DNA of 64,000 nucleotides from Tropicibacter oceani (GTDB lineage Bacteria > Pseudomonadota > Alphaproteobacteria > Rhodobacterales > Rhodobacteraceae). Made by a program: the position numbers and the translations under genes. The notes under the pieces are model-generated. The model made no database searches and had not been told where the DNA came from. It saw only the letters and a list, made by a program, of their open reading frames with translations. Shown piece after piece: positions 35,786 through 44,001 of the stretch (position 1 is its first letter; each line of letters begins with the position of its first letter). The stretch covers positions 372,001 through 436,000 of the forward strand of contig NZ_CP124616.1 of assembly GCF_029958925.1 (NCBI RefSeq), given 5' to 3'.

Positions 35786-37389
35786 CCGACCTCCTCCTTT
35801 TCTTCCTCGAGCCAGCTGCGAAGGATTTCGACAGTCTCGCTTTTGCGTTCCTCGATCAGGTTGCGAAGCCGTTCGACCGGGTCTTCGTCAGGTTGAGAAT
35901 CGAAGTCGACCATGCCCATGCCGCCGAAATCGCCACCGCTGGCCATGACCGGAAGATCGGCAAAGCCGCCATCGTCGATTTCACCATCCAGCGCCACCGG
36001 GCTGTCGCCATCCGGCGAAGGCAGCGCCGCCGCAACCGCCCCCGAGGCCGCCGGCTTGGCAAGCACAGGACGTACAACGAACAGCCCCAAAATCAGCGCG
36101 ACCACCGCCAGGACCCCCATTTGGATCAACCGCATGGTATCGATCGAGCCGGTGAACAGCCCGGGTTCGATCGGCCCGGTGCCAAGCCCCTCGGGGCGTT
36201 CGAACGGCAGGGACCGGATGGTGATTTCATCGCCGCGATCCGCGTTGAATCCTACCGCCGAAGACACCAGCGCCTGCAACGCGCCCAGTTCCTCTTCGGC
36301 CAGCGGAACAAAGGTCTGCGAGCCGTCCGGGCCGGTCTCGTAGGTGCCGTTGACCAGCACGGCAACAGTCAGACGTTTGATGGCCCCAGGCGCGCGGGTG
36401 ACCTCGCGCATGGTTTCCGAGACCTCATAGTTTATGCGTTCCCGGGTTTCCGCAGTCTTGGCAGACGAGTTTTCCCCGCCGCCCGCCTGCCCGTCGGGCA
36501 GGTTCGACGCGACGCTGACATCCCCGGAACCGGAGTTTTCCGAGCTGTCGTTGCGCTCTTCGGTATCGGTCGAGATGACGACGCGGCCCTCGGGGTCAAA
36601 AACCCGTTCACGAATCGATTCCGCCTCGGTCACGGTGTCGACGCTGACCTCGACCACCGCGTTGCCGGTGCCGACCCGCGCCTCCATCAGGCGCTGCACC
36701 CGTTCGCGCAGCTGGGCTGCCTTGTCATCGGCCGAAGGGCCGGTTGCACCGTCAGCCTCGGCGCCGATCAGGCCGCCCTTGCCATCAATCACCGCCACAT
36801 CCTCGGCATCCAGTCCGGGGACCGCCGATGCGATCAGGAATTTCAACGCCCGTGCCTGTTGCGGGGACAGGACGCCGCCCGTTGTCGTCACGGAAATGGA
36901 GGCCGTCGGCGTCACATCCCTTTGGAAGGGATTCGCGCTGCTGTTGGCGATATGCACCCGCGCCGTGGCAATCTGCGGGTTCGACACGATTGTCCGGGCC
37001 AGCTCACCCTCTTTTGCGCGCCAATAGGCGGCATCGAACATCTGCGACGTGGTGCCGAAACCCGACAGCCCGTCCAGCAGTTCGTAGCCTTGCGAATTGT
37101 TCGCCGGCAACCCTTCGCTGGCCAGGGTGAGTCGCAGCGCATCGCGCTCCCCGTCCGGTACAAAGATCGCGCCGCCGCGCACATCAAAGGGAACCCCGCG
37201 GCTTTCCAGGGCCTGGACCACTTCGCCAGCGGCGCCGTTTTCCAACCCCGCATACAGAAGGGACATGTTCGGAGCCGAGGCCATGCGGGCAAGCCCGAGG
37301 ACCGCCAGCACCATGGCACCCGTTGCGCCCAATACGACGACCCTTTGTCGCCCACTCAATGCGTTCCAGACTGAAAAGATCTGCTGCAA
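35782..37389 (-). CDS. fliF: Flagellar MS-ring protein FliF
   Basis: Builds the inner-membrane MS ring that houses the export gate. About 535 aa: first membrane helix (residues about 17-37), YscJ/FliF periplasmic domain (MSLLYAGLENGAAGEVV; GYELLDGLSGFGTTSQMFDAAYWRAKE), FliF C domain with a low-complexity acidic loop (ERNDSSENSGSGD), second helix (GVLAVVALILGLFVVRPVL) and a cytoplasmic tail ending RSWLEEEKEEVG that binds FliG. The start is probably TTG 37389, which has GGAGGT six bases upstream; TTG 37407 is longer by six residues but has no site. Confidence 0.92.
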   Translation of the reverse strand: MQQIFSVWNALSGRQRVVVLGATGAMVLAVLGLARMASAPNMSLLYAGLENGAAGEVVQALESRGVPFDVRGGAIFVPDGERDALRLTLASEGLPANNSQGYELLDGLSGFGTTSQMFDAAYWRAKEGELARTIVSNPQIATARVHIANSSANPFQRDVTPTASISVTTTGGVLSPQQARALKFLIASAVPGLDAEDVAVIDGKGGLIGAEADGATGPSADDKAAQLRERVQRLMEARVGTGNAVVEVSVDTVTEAESIRERVFDPEGRVVISTDTEERNDSSENSGSGDVSVASNLPDGQAGGGENSSAKTAETRERINYEVSETMREVTRAPGAIKRLTVAVLVNGTYETGPDGSQTFVPLAEEELGALQALVSSAVGFNADRGDEITIRSLPFERPEGLGTGPIEPGLFTGSIDTMRLIQMGVLAVVALILGLFVVRPVLAKPAASGAVAAALPSPDGDSPVALDGEIDDGGFADLPVMASGGDFGGMGMVDFDSQPDEDPVERLRNLIEERKSETVEILRSWLEEEKEEVG

Positions 37390-37506
37390 GTTCGACCTCC
37401 GCTCCAAACGTTCTGTTCGGTTGCGACCAAGGTTGGACCATTCGCCTTAACAATCAGTTAGCCCCTTTGCGTCTATAACGGTTTCAGATCGAAAAAGAGG
37501 TTAAGA

Positions 37507-38025
37507 ATGGCTGACACCACCGTCGAGGAACAGGAAGAGGAAGCGCGCAAGCCTTCCAAGCTTCCCTTGATCATCGGCATCGTCCTGGCGCTGGCCGGTG
37601 GCGGGGGCGGTTTCTTTGCCGTCTCGTCCGGCATGCTTGGTGGCGGGGGCGGGGAAAAGGCCGCCGCCGAATCGCCCAGCGGCGAAGAAGGGCAGGCCGT
37701 GCCCGTGGACAACGCCCCGCTTGCCGACATCGCCTTTGTCGAGGTGCCGCAGCTGCTGATCTCGCTTGGACCAACGGCGCAGGCGGATCACTTGCGGTTT
37801 CGCGGCAGCCTTGAGGTCCCCAAACAATATGCCGCCGAGGTCGAGGGGCTGTTGCCGCGCGTCCAGGATGTCATGAACAGCTATTTGCGCGCCCTTGACC
37901 CGGCGATGCTCGAACAACCTGGCGCGCTGGTGAAACTGCGCTCCCAAATGCTCAGACGCGTAAGCATGGTGGCCGGAGAGGGCCGCATCCGTGACTTGCT
38001 CGTTCTGGAATTTGTACTGAACTGA
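37507..38025 (+). CDS. fliL: Flagellar basal-body-associated protein FliL
   Basis: 172 aa single-pass inner-membrane protein around the stator. Acidic N-terminus, membrane helix residues about 19-43 (LPLIIGIVLALAGGGGGFFA), a Gly-rich linker, and the periplasmic stomatin-like FliL domain (FVEVPQLLISLG to IRDLLVLEFVLN). AGAGG lies seven bases before ATG. First gene of the plus-strand flagellar block, divergent from fliF across 117 bp that must hold both promoters. Confidence 0.92.
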   Translation: MADTTVEEQEEEARKPSKLPLIIGIVLALAGGGGGFFAVSSGMLGGGGGEKAAAESPSGEEGQAVPVDNAPLADIAFVEVPQLLISLGPTAQADHLRFRGSLEVPKQYAAEVEGLLPRVQDVMNSYLRALDPAMLEQPGALVKLRSQMLRRVSMVAGEGRIRDLLVLEFVLN

Positions 38026-38036
38026 AAGGGATAGGA

Positions 38037-38387
38037 ATGGACTTGATTGCAGACATATTGCTTGTCGCAGGGGCTTTGGGGGCGGGTTTCTACTGCTTTA
38101 TTCTGTCGCGGCGGCTGACGCGATTCACCGACCTTGAAAACGGTGTCGGCGGGGCCGTGGCGGTCCTGTCGGCCCAGGTCGATGATCTGACCAAGACGCT
38201 GAGCGCAGCGCAGGCCAGTGCTGGCCATTCATCGAAATCGCTAGAGGAATTGACCGCCCGCGCCGAAGACGTGGCCAGGCGGTTGGAGCTGCATGTCGCC
38301 TCGATGCATGACCTGCCGCAACAGGCCGCAGAGCCGCCTCAGAAACCGCAACCGGACAACGTCTTTTTCCGTCACCCCAGAAACTGA
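38037..38387 (+). CDS. Small single-pass protein in flagellar operon, unknown function
   Basis: 116 aa. One membrane helix near residues 5-25 (ADILLVAGALGAGFYCFILS), a helical coiled-coil stretch (about 42-95; VDDLTKTLSAAQASAGHSS) and a Pro/Gln-rich tail. Eleven bases after fliL and nine before the motE-like gene, so clearly co-transcribed. I do not recognise the family; the position between fliL and motE suggests a stator- or basal-body-associated role (inference). Confidence 0.8.
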   Translation: MDLIADILLVAGALGAGFYCFILSRRLTRFTDLENGVGGAVAVLSAQVDDLTKTLSAAQASAGHSSKSLEELTARAEDVARRLELHVASMHDLPQQAAEPPQKPQPDNVFFRHPRN

Positions 38388-38396
38388 GGAACGCAA

Positions 38397-39083
38397 ATGG
38401 CCAAAGCGAAAACCGCCAAACCGCCTGTCCCTGCGCCCAAGGGCAAACCGCGGCGCAAGATGCGCGGCGCCCTGACCACGATCGGCGGTCTCTTGATTGC
38501 CTCGGCCGTTCTTCGCGCGGCGGTCGGCGCCGGCGAGGCTTTTGCCCGAGAGGGGTCGTCAACCGACCATGAAATGCCGGCAACAGCGGCCCATTCCGGA
38601 CAAATGCAGACCGCCGCGAACGCCCATTCCCCGGGGCTGGACGCCCCGACCGGGGCGATTCAACGGGTCGGCGAGGCCGAGATCATGCCCCTGATCGAAT
38701 CCCTCAACAAACGGGAAAGCCGAATCAAGGAGCGCGAACAGGACATCGAAGTCCGCATGCAGGCGCTGACCCTTGCGGAAAAGGAAATTGACCGGAAGCT
38801 GGCCGAGCTGGAAGCTGCGGAAAATCAGCTTAGGGGGACTTTGTCTTTGGCGCAGACCGCCGCCGAGGACGATATTACGCGCCTGACCGATGTTTATGCC
38901 AACATGAAGCCGAAACAGGCCGCTGCCCTGTTCGAGCAAATGGACCCTGAATTCGCCGCAGGGTTCCTTGGCCGCATGCGATCCGATTCGGCGGCAGCGA
39001 TCATGGCGGGGCTGACCCCCGGCGCGGCCTACACGATCAGCGTGGTTCTGGCCGGACGCAACGCCGAGGTTCCCAAACAGTGA
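38397..39083 (+). CDS. MotE-like flagellar chaperone (MgtE-N-like domain)
   Basis: 228 aa. Basic N-terminus, hydrophobic helix about residues 24-42, a Ser/His/Ala-rich linker, a long coiled coil (about 95-155; ESLNKRESRIKEREQDIEVR) and a C-terminal alpha-helical MgtE_N-type repeat (ANMKPKQAAALFEQMDPEFAAGFLGRM). This layout is that of MotE, a periplasmic chaperone of the alphaproteobacterial motor protein MotC. Its stop is one base from the convergent trxC stop. Confidence 0.8.
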   Translation: MAKAKTAKPPVPAPKGKPRRKMRGALTTIGGLLIASAVLRAAVGAGEAFAREGSSTDHEMPATAAHSGQMQTAANAHSPGLDAPTGAIQRVGEAEIMPLIESLNKRESRIKEREQDIEVRMQALTLAEKEIDRKLAELEAAENQLRGTLSLAQTAAEDDITRLTDVYANMKPKQAAALFEQMDPEFAAGFLGRMRSDSAAAIMAGLTPGAAYTISVVLAGRNAEVPKQ

Positions 39084-39084
39084 G

Positions 39085-39525
39085 TCAGGCTTTGCGCATG
39101 GCGTCACTGGCAAAGGCGGCAATCTGCTGGGCTGGCATTGCGCCGGATTGCCGCGCGCGCTCGCGCCCGCCTGCGAACAGGATCATCGTCGGAATTCCGC
39201 GAATGCCATAGGTGCCGCCAACCTGCGCGTGATCCTGAGTGTTGATCTTGGCCAGACGCGCACTGCCGTGCAACGTCTGCGCCGCCTTGGCGAATTCCGG
39301 TGCCATCATGCGACACGGGCCACACCAGGGCGCCCAGAAATCCACCAAGAGAGGCACGTCATCCGTGCGCGCAGCCATGGCCAGTGTCGCGGCGTCGATC
39401 TCGGCGGGTTTCGACGGCATCAGGGGCGCTCCGCAGGTGCCGCACTTGGCCCCTTTGCCCAGCTTTTCCTTAGGTACCCGGTTCGTTTGCGCACAATCCA
39501 GACAGACAAGTTTGAGGCCAGCCAT
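39085..39525 (-). CDS. trxC: Thioredoxin 2 (zinc-ribbon thioredoxin)
   Basis: 146 aa cytoplasmic disulfide reductase. N-terminal zinc ribbon with two CxxC pairs (VCLDCAQ, KCGTCGAP) and a thioredoxin domain with active site WAPWCGPC and the cis-Pro in GIPTMILF. ATG 39525 has GGAG at six to seven bases; ATG 39540 would add five residues. TrxC genes are often under oxidative-stress control in other bacteria; no OxyR site is obvious here. Confidence 0.93.
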   Translation of the reverse strand: MAGLKLVCLDCAQTNRVPKEKLGKGAKCGTCGAPLMPSKPAEIDAATLAMAARTDDVPLLVDFWAPWCGPCRMMAPEFAKAAQTLHGSARLAKINTQDHAQVGGTYGIRGIPTMILFAGGRERARQSGAMPAQQIAAFASDAMRKA

Positions 39526-39661
39526 TGGAATCTCCATCATATATTGAAATCATTATATGTGTCTCGCACGCCATCGTGACAAGCCATTCCCGACCTCGGG
39601 ATTGATTTTCAGGCCCATTCGGGCAAAATTCCCAAAGACCAATGAAAGAACGAGTGCTGCC

Positions 39662-40210
39662 ATGATTACCCGCCGAACCTTTGTTGCCGCCGCTGCTGCA
39701 AGCGTCGCAATGCCCGCCTATGCCTTTGAAGTCGATCCGGTCTTTCGGCCGCAAAAGGTCGCAATCAAGAAGGACCTTGCCCCGGGCCAGATCCTGATCA
39801 TGCCGCGCGCGCATTTCCTCTATTTCGTCGAGGCCCCCGGTCAGGCCATGCGCTATGGCGTTGGCGTCGGGAAGGCCGGTCTGGAATTCACCGGCAGCGC
39901 CAATATCGGCGCCAAGAAGGAGTGGCCGACCTGGCGCCCCACCGATGAGATGATCGATCGCGATCCCGGTGCTTATGGCCGGTTCAAGGACAACGAATAT
40001 GTCCAGCCTGGCGGCCCGGACAACCCTCTTGGCGCGCGGGCGCTGTACCTGTTCCAGAACGGTCGCGACACGTTTTTCCGCATCCACGGCACCACCGCGC
40101 CCAGTTCGATCGGGCGTTCGGTGTCGAACGGCTGCATCCGGATGATCAACGAACATGTGATCGACCTTTACGGTCGCGTGCCGGTGGGCACCCCTGTCAC
40201 CGTTCTGTGA
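39662..40210 (+). CDS. L,D-transpeptidase (YkuD family), secreted
   Basis: Crosslinks or remodels peptidoglycan in the periplasm. 182 aa from ATG 39662. Signal peptide residues 1-20 with TRRTFVAAAAA, a twin-arginine-like motif, and cleavage after AYA. YkuD catalytic region: HGTTAPSS with His, then SVSNGCIRM with the nucleophilic Cys and following Arg. Small catalytic-domain-only version without PG-binding or LysM domain. Stop overlaps the GTG start of the next gene (GTGA). Confidence 0.9.
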   Translation: MITRRTFVAAAAASVAMPAYAFEVDPVFRPQKVAIKKDLAPGQILIMPRAHFLYFVEAPGQAMRYGVGVGKAGLEFTGSANIGAKKEWPTWRPTDEMIDRDPGAYGRFKDNEYVQPGGPDNPLGARALYLFQNGRDTFFRIHGTTAPSSIGRSVSNGCIRMINEHVIDLYGRVPVGTPVTVL

Positions 40211-41373
40211 AACAAGGCACGGCGGCGCGAACGCGCCACTTCGACCTGATCGTGATCGGAGCCGGTCCAGCCGGCGCAGCGGCGGCCCGAACGGCCGCCG
40301 TTTCCGGTTTGCAGGTGGCCTTGGTCGACAAACGGCGTTTTCCCCGTCCAAAGCTGTGTGGCGGCGGCATCACCGGCCGGGCCATGGGGCACTATCGGCG
40401 GATTTTCGGGGATGCCCTGCCGGATATTCCGCTTGTCACCTGTGATCGCTTTTCATTTTTCGGCTTTGGCCAGGACCTGGGCCTGACCACCGGCGTGGCC
40501 CCCCTGTATCTGGGGATGCGTCATGCGCTGGACGCGACGCTGGTGGCGCAGGCGCTGGATGCCGGGGCCGCTGATTTTACCGGTCAAGGCGGCGCGCTGG
40601 ACACAGGTGACAACTGCCTGACCCTGAATGGTCTGCGCCTGATCGCACCCCTGATCATTGCGGCGGATGGCGTCAACAGTCCGACCGCCAGACAATTGTT
40701 CGGGCAGGCCTTTGACCGGGACAGGATCGGGTTTGCGCTGGAAGTCGAACATCCCGAAACGGACACGACCGCGCCGGTCAGGATTGACTTCGGGGCGGCC
40801 GACTGGGGCTATGGTTGGCGGTTTCCCAAGGCAAGCGGGACAACTGTCGGGATCGGCGGCGTTATGGCTCGCAACGCCGACATGAAGTCCGCGCTCGCTG
40901 CATATCAGCAGCGCCTGAACCTGCCCGGCGATCTGCCTGTCAAAGGCCAGTTCCTACCTTTCGGCGCCTTTCGCAGCGTACCGGGCAAGGGTCGCATCCT
41001 GCTGGCCGGGGATGCCGCCGGGCTTGTGGATCCGATCACCGGAGAAGGCATCGGCCACGCGCTTTTAAGCGGTGAATTGGCAGCGCGGGCCGCCATCACG
41101 GCCTTGTCCCGGGCAGCGCCGGATCAGGCCTTGGCGCATTACTGCCACGCCCTGAAGCCCACGCATCAGGGGCTGCGACATGCCTGTCTGTTGCGCAACA
41201 TCATGTTCCGGGAACGGCTGCGCCCGGCGTTCATTCGCAGTTTTCGGTCATCGCGCACATTGCGAACCGAGTATTTTCGCCTGATGGCTGGCGAAACTGA
41301 ATATGGCCCCCTGATGCGGCACATGGCTGGCCGCCTTCCGGGCTTTGCGCTCAAGGTATTGCGAGGAATCTGA
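40207..41373 (+). CDS. Geranylgeranyl reductase family FAD-dependent oxidoreductase
   Basis: 388 aa flavoprotein. FAD Rossmann motif VIGAGPAGAAAARTAA near residues 16-31, PRPKLCGGGIT substrate/flavin loop, and a second FAD motif GRILLAGDAAGLVDPITGEGI around 270-290. The family includes bacteriochlorophyll-pathway geranylgeranyl reductase BchP, but no other photosynthesis gene is in the window; other members reduce archaeal-type or unknown isoprenoids. GTG start coupled to the L,D-transpeptidase stop. Substrate not determined. Confidence 0.85.
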   Translation: MKQGTAARTRHFDLIVIGAGPAGAAAARTAAVSGLQVALVDKRRFPRPKLCGGGITGRAMGHYRRIFGDALPDIPLVTCDRFSFFGFGQDLGLTTGVAPLYLGMRHALDATLVAQALDAGAADFTGQGGALDTGDNCLTLNGLRLIAPLIIAADGVNSPTARQLFGQAFDRDRIGFALEVEHPETDTTAPVRIDFGAADWGYGWRFPKASGTTVGIGGVMARNADMKSALAAYQQRLNLPGDLPVKGQFLPFGAFRSVPGKGRILLAGDAAGLVDPITGEGIGHALLSGELAARAAITALSRAAPDQALAHYCHALKPTHQGLRHACLLRNIMFRERLRPAFIRSFRSSRTLRTEYFRLMAGETEYGPLMRHMAGRLPGFALKVLRGI

Positions 41374-41480
41374 GGTATTCGACGCACGCGCGTCCCAGCC
41401 TTGACGTTTTCCCGCCACATTTCCCCCCTCTTAATTCTTTTTAAGGATTTACCCGCCATCTTGGCGCAAGGAGGTTCACC

Positions 41481-41681
41481 ATGGCAGTCTTCGGATTTCT
41501 TTTCGGCAGCATCATCGGCATGGTCGGGGCCATTTTGGGGCTGGCATTTTGGAACTTTTCCGCGATGCAGGCCGCCGGTCTCTATCTTGGCTGCGGTTTC
41601 GGCATCGGGTTTGCCCTGATCACCCTTGGCTGCCTGCGCGGCGGTTTGGTGTCGCCTGCCAGAAACCAGGCATACGGGTAA
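41481..41681 (+). CDS. Small hydrophobic membrane protein, unknown function
   Basis: 66 aa with two hydrophobic segments (about residues 4-24 and 30-53: FGFLFGSIIGMVGAILGLAF and AGLYLGCGFGIGFALITLGC), rich in Gly. AAGGAGG lies eight bases before ATG, an ideal site, which is the main reason for calling it real. No family recognised. It lies between the flavoprotein and the convergent long-coil gene. Confidence 0.7.
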   Translation: MAVFGFLFGSIIGMVGAILGLAFWNFSAMQAAGLYLGCGFGIGFALITLGCLRGGLVSPARNQAYG

Positions 41682-41733
41682 AATGTTTCCCTGATCTCCG
41701 GGCTTTTTGCCGCCACGCCAGCGCGAAACAGAC

Positions 41734-43998
41734 CTAGCGTTCGGTCAGCTTCAATTCGATCCGGCGGTTCTGGGCGCGGGCCTCGGCGGTGTTCGCCGGG
41801 TTGACCGGCTGGAACTGGCCAAACCCATTCGCCGCAAGCCGGTTTGGCGGGATGCCCAAGGCGTCGATCATGTACCGCACCACCGACAGCGCGCGCTGTT
41901 GGCTAAGCTCCCAGTTGTCCTGAAAAGCCGCGCCGGGGCGCAGGGGCACATCATCGGTGTGGCCATCGACGCGGATGATCCAATCGATGCCCTCGGGGAT
42001 CTGGTCCGCGACATCGCGCAAAAGGCCAGCAACCTTGGCGATCTCGGCCTTGCCCTCATCCGACAACTCGGCATCACCCAGCTGGAACAAGACCTCGGAG
42101 GAAAAGACAAATCGGTCGCCTTCGATTCTGATGCCTTCGCGGTCGCTAAGCACATCGCGCAACCGCCCAAAGAATTCCGAGCGGTATTTTTCCAGATCCT
42201 TGGCCTGCTCTTCCAGACGAATACGCTCGGCCTCTTCCAACTGGCGGCGGCGGCGTTCCTCGGCGGCGACGCGGGCCAGCGCGGCGTTCAGTTCCGACCC
42301 AAGGTTCTGCAACTGCACCTGCGCGGCCTCGTCCGAGGCCTGGGATTCATCCAGAAGCGCCTGCAACTGGCCCAACTGCTGGCGCAGCGCGGCAACCTGC
42401 TGGTTTAGCAATTCCGCCTGTTTTTGCGCCGCGCTGGTGCGTTCCTCGGACTGGGCCAGTTCCTCGCGGGCCTGCGAAAGCAGCAACTGGCGTTCTTCGG
42501 CCTGGGAAATACGCGCGGCGGCGTTGGCCTCGGCGGCCTTTTTCGCGGCAAGGGCGGCGGCCAGTTTTTCGCGGGTTTCCTCGACGCTGGCCTCGGCGCT
42601 CAGCCGGGCGGCAAGGGCCTCGGCCAGCTTTTCCTCAAGCGATCTGGCGTCGCCGACGCGTTCCAGCGCACTGGCTTCCGCGATGGCCAGGGATTGGCGC
42701 AGCTCTTCGATCAACGCCTCGCGGCGCGCATCGCGGTTTTCCGCCTCTTGCAGGGCGGCGCTCAGCTGCGCGTTTTCCGACCGCAATTGCGACTGCGACT
42801 GCTGCGACGCGCTTTGCGCACCCGACATTTCAGCGACCAGGGCCTGATTGCGCTGGCGCAGGGCATCCAGTTCGGTTTGCAGCGACTCCGCCTCGGTCAC
42901 GCGGGCAAGCGCGGCGGCCAGTTGCGCCGACAGGTCCGACAGGCGCGACTGCGCGGCCTCGGTCGCACCTTGCGATGCGGTCAGATCGCGTTCGATCGCC
43001 TCGCGGGTTTTCTGTTCATTGTTCAAAGCGCGCTCGGCCGCGGTTCGGGCGGCGCGTTCGTCTGACAATTGTTCACGCAGTGTTGACAGCCGTTCGTCGG
43101 TTTCGGCCCCTGCAGCACGAGTGTCAGCAAGGGTCGCGGACAGTTGCGCAATCTCGGTTGTCGCCTGGTTCAGCTTGGTCTGCAGGGCCTGCGCCTCGTC
43201 CTCGCCGGCCAAAAGGGCGGCGGCCAGACGGGCGTTCAGATCGGTTTCCGCCTCGCGCGCGGCGGCCAGCAGGGTCAGCGTTTCCTCGGCGCGCTTGCGC
43301 TCGGCCTCGAGCGCCATGGTCATGGCGGTCAGTTCGGCATCGGCGTTTTCAAGCCGCGCGCGCAGGGCGGCGGCGGCTTCTGCCTCCAGCAGCTTGGCCT
43401 CTTCCTCGGCGCTGAGCGCCGTGGCCAGTTCATCCGCCTTGCCGGTCAGCGCGGTGATCTGGGCGGTGGCATCGGCGTTTTCCTTGCGCAGATCAGCCAC
43501 AAGCGCCTCAAGCGCGGCGCGCCGTGCGCTCAGTTCATCCCGCGCGCTGGTCAGATCCGCCACCGCCTCGCGCGCTTCGTCGCGCTGCGCCAAAAGCGAC
43601 GCGACCTGCGCCTCGAAATCGGTGATCTGGCCCTGCGCCGCGTCCAGTTCCGCCGCCTGTCGGTCGCGAGTCGCCGTCAGCGTGTCGATGATACGCAGCT
43701 GTTGGGCCAGCTGGGTTTCGGCGTTGGACAAGGTGCCTTCCAACTCGCCCAGGCGATTGGTCAGTGCCGTGTTGCGGCGTTCCTGCACGCCCAGCGCCTG
43801 CGCCAATGCAGCGATTTCGGTGGACAGCGTGTTCAGCTGATCCTCTTGCCCTGTGATGGTTTCACGCAGCACGAACTGGATGATCATGAAGATCGACAGC
43901 ACAAAGGTCAGGACCAGCAAAAGCCCCGTCATCGCATCGACAAAGCCCGGCCAGATCGAGGCCTGAAACCGCGCGCCGGTGCGTCGTGACAGGGCCAT
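41734..43998 (-). CDS. MotB/OmpA-type protein with giant coiled coil
   Basis: 754 aa. Short cytoplasmic N-terminus, one membrane helix (about residues 19-44) that contains Asp21 in WPGFVDAMTGLLLVL, the position of the proton-binding Asp of MotB/ExbD; then a continuous Ala/Glu/Gln/Arg-rich coiled coil from about 50 to 600; then an OmpA-like peptidoglycan-binding domain (DGHTDDVPLRPG; NWELSQQRALSVVRYM; NRRIELKLTER). The stop codon of the channel partner lies three bases upstream of its ATG. Such a pair makes an ion-driven envelope motor; the coil length is far beyond MotB or TolR. Physiological role unknown. Confidence 0.82.
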   Translation of the reverse strand: MALSRRTGARFQASIWPGFVDAMTGLLLVLTFVLSIFMIIQFVLRETITGQEDQLNTLSTEIAALAQALGVQERRNTALTNRLGELEGTLSNAETQLAQQLRIIDTLTATRDRQAAELDAAQGQITDFEAQVASLLAQRDEAREAVADLTSARDELSARRAALEALVADLRKENADATAQITALTGKADELATALSAEEEAKLLEAEAAAALRARLENADAELTAMTMALEAERKRAEETLTLLAAAREAETDLNARLAAALLAGEDEAQALQTKLNQATTEIAQLSATLADTRAAGAETDERLSTLREQLSDERAARTAAERALNNEQKTREAIERDLTASQGATEAAQSRLSDLSAQLAAALARVTEAESLQTELDALRQRNQALVAEMSGAQSASQQSQSQLRSENAQLSAALQEAENRDARREALIEELRQSLAIAEASALERVGDARSLEEKLAEALAARLSAEASVEETREKLAAALAAKKAAEANAAARISQAEERQLLLSQAREELAQSEERTSAAQKQAELLNQQVAALRQQLGQLQALLDESQASDEAAQVQLQNLGSELNAALARVAAEERRRRQLEEAERIRLEEQAKDLEKYRSEFFGRLRDVLSDREGIRIEGDRFVFSSEVLFQLGDAELSDEGKAEIAKVAGLLRDVADQIPEGIDWIIRVDGHTDDVPLRPGAAFQDNWELSQQRALSVVRYMIDALGIPPNRLAANGFGQFQPVNPANTAEARAQNRRIELKLTER

Positions 43999-44001
43999 GG
44001 C

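Noticed and set aside
40207-41373. BchP as part of a photosynthesis gene cluster
   Set aside because: Family matches, but no bch, puf or crt gene is present in the window, so the specific call is not supported.
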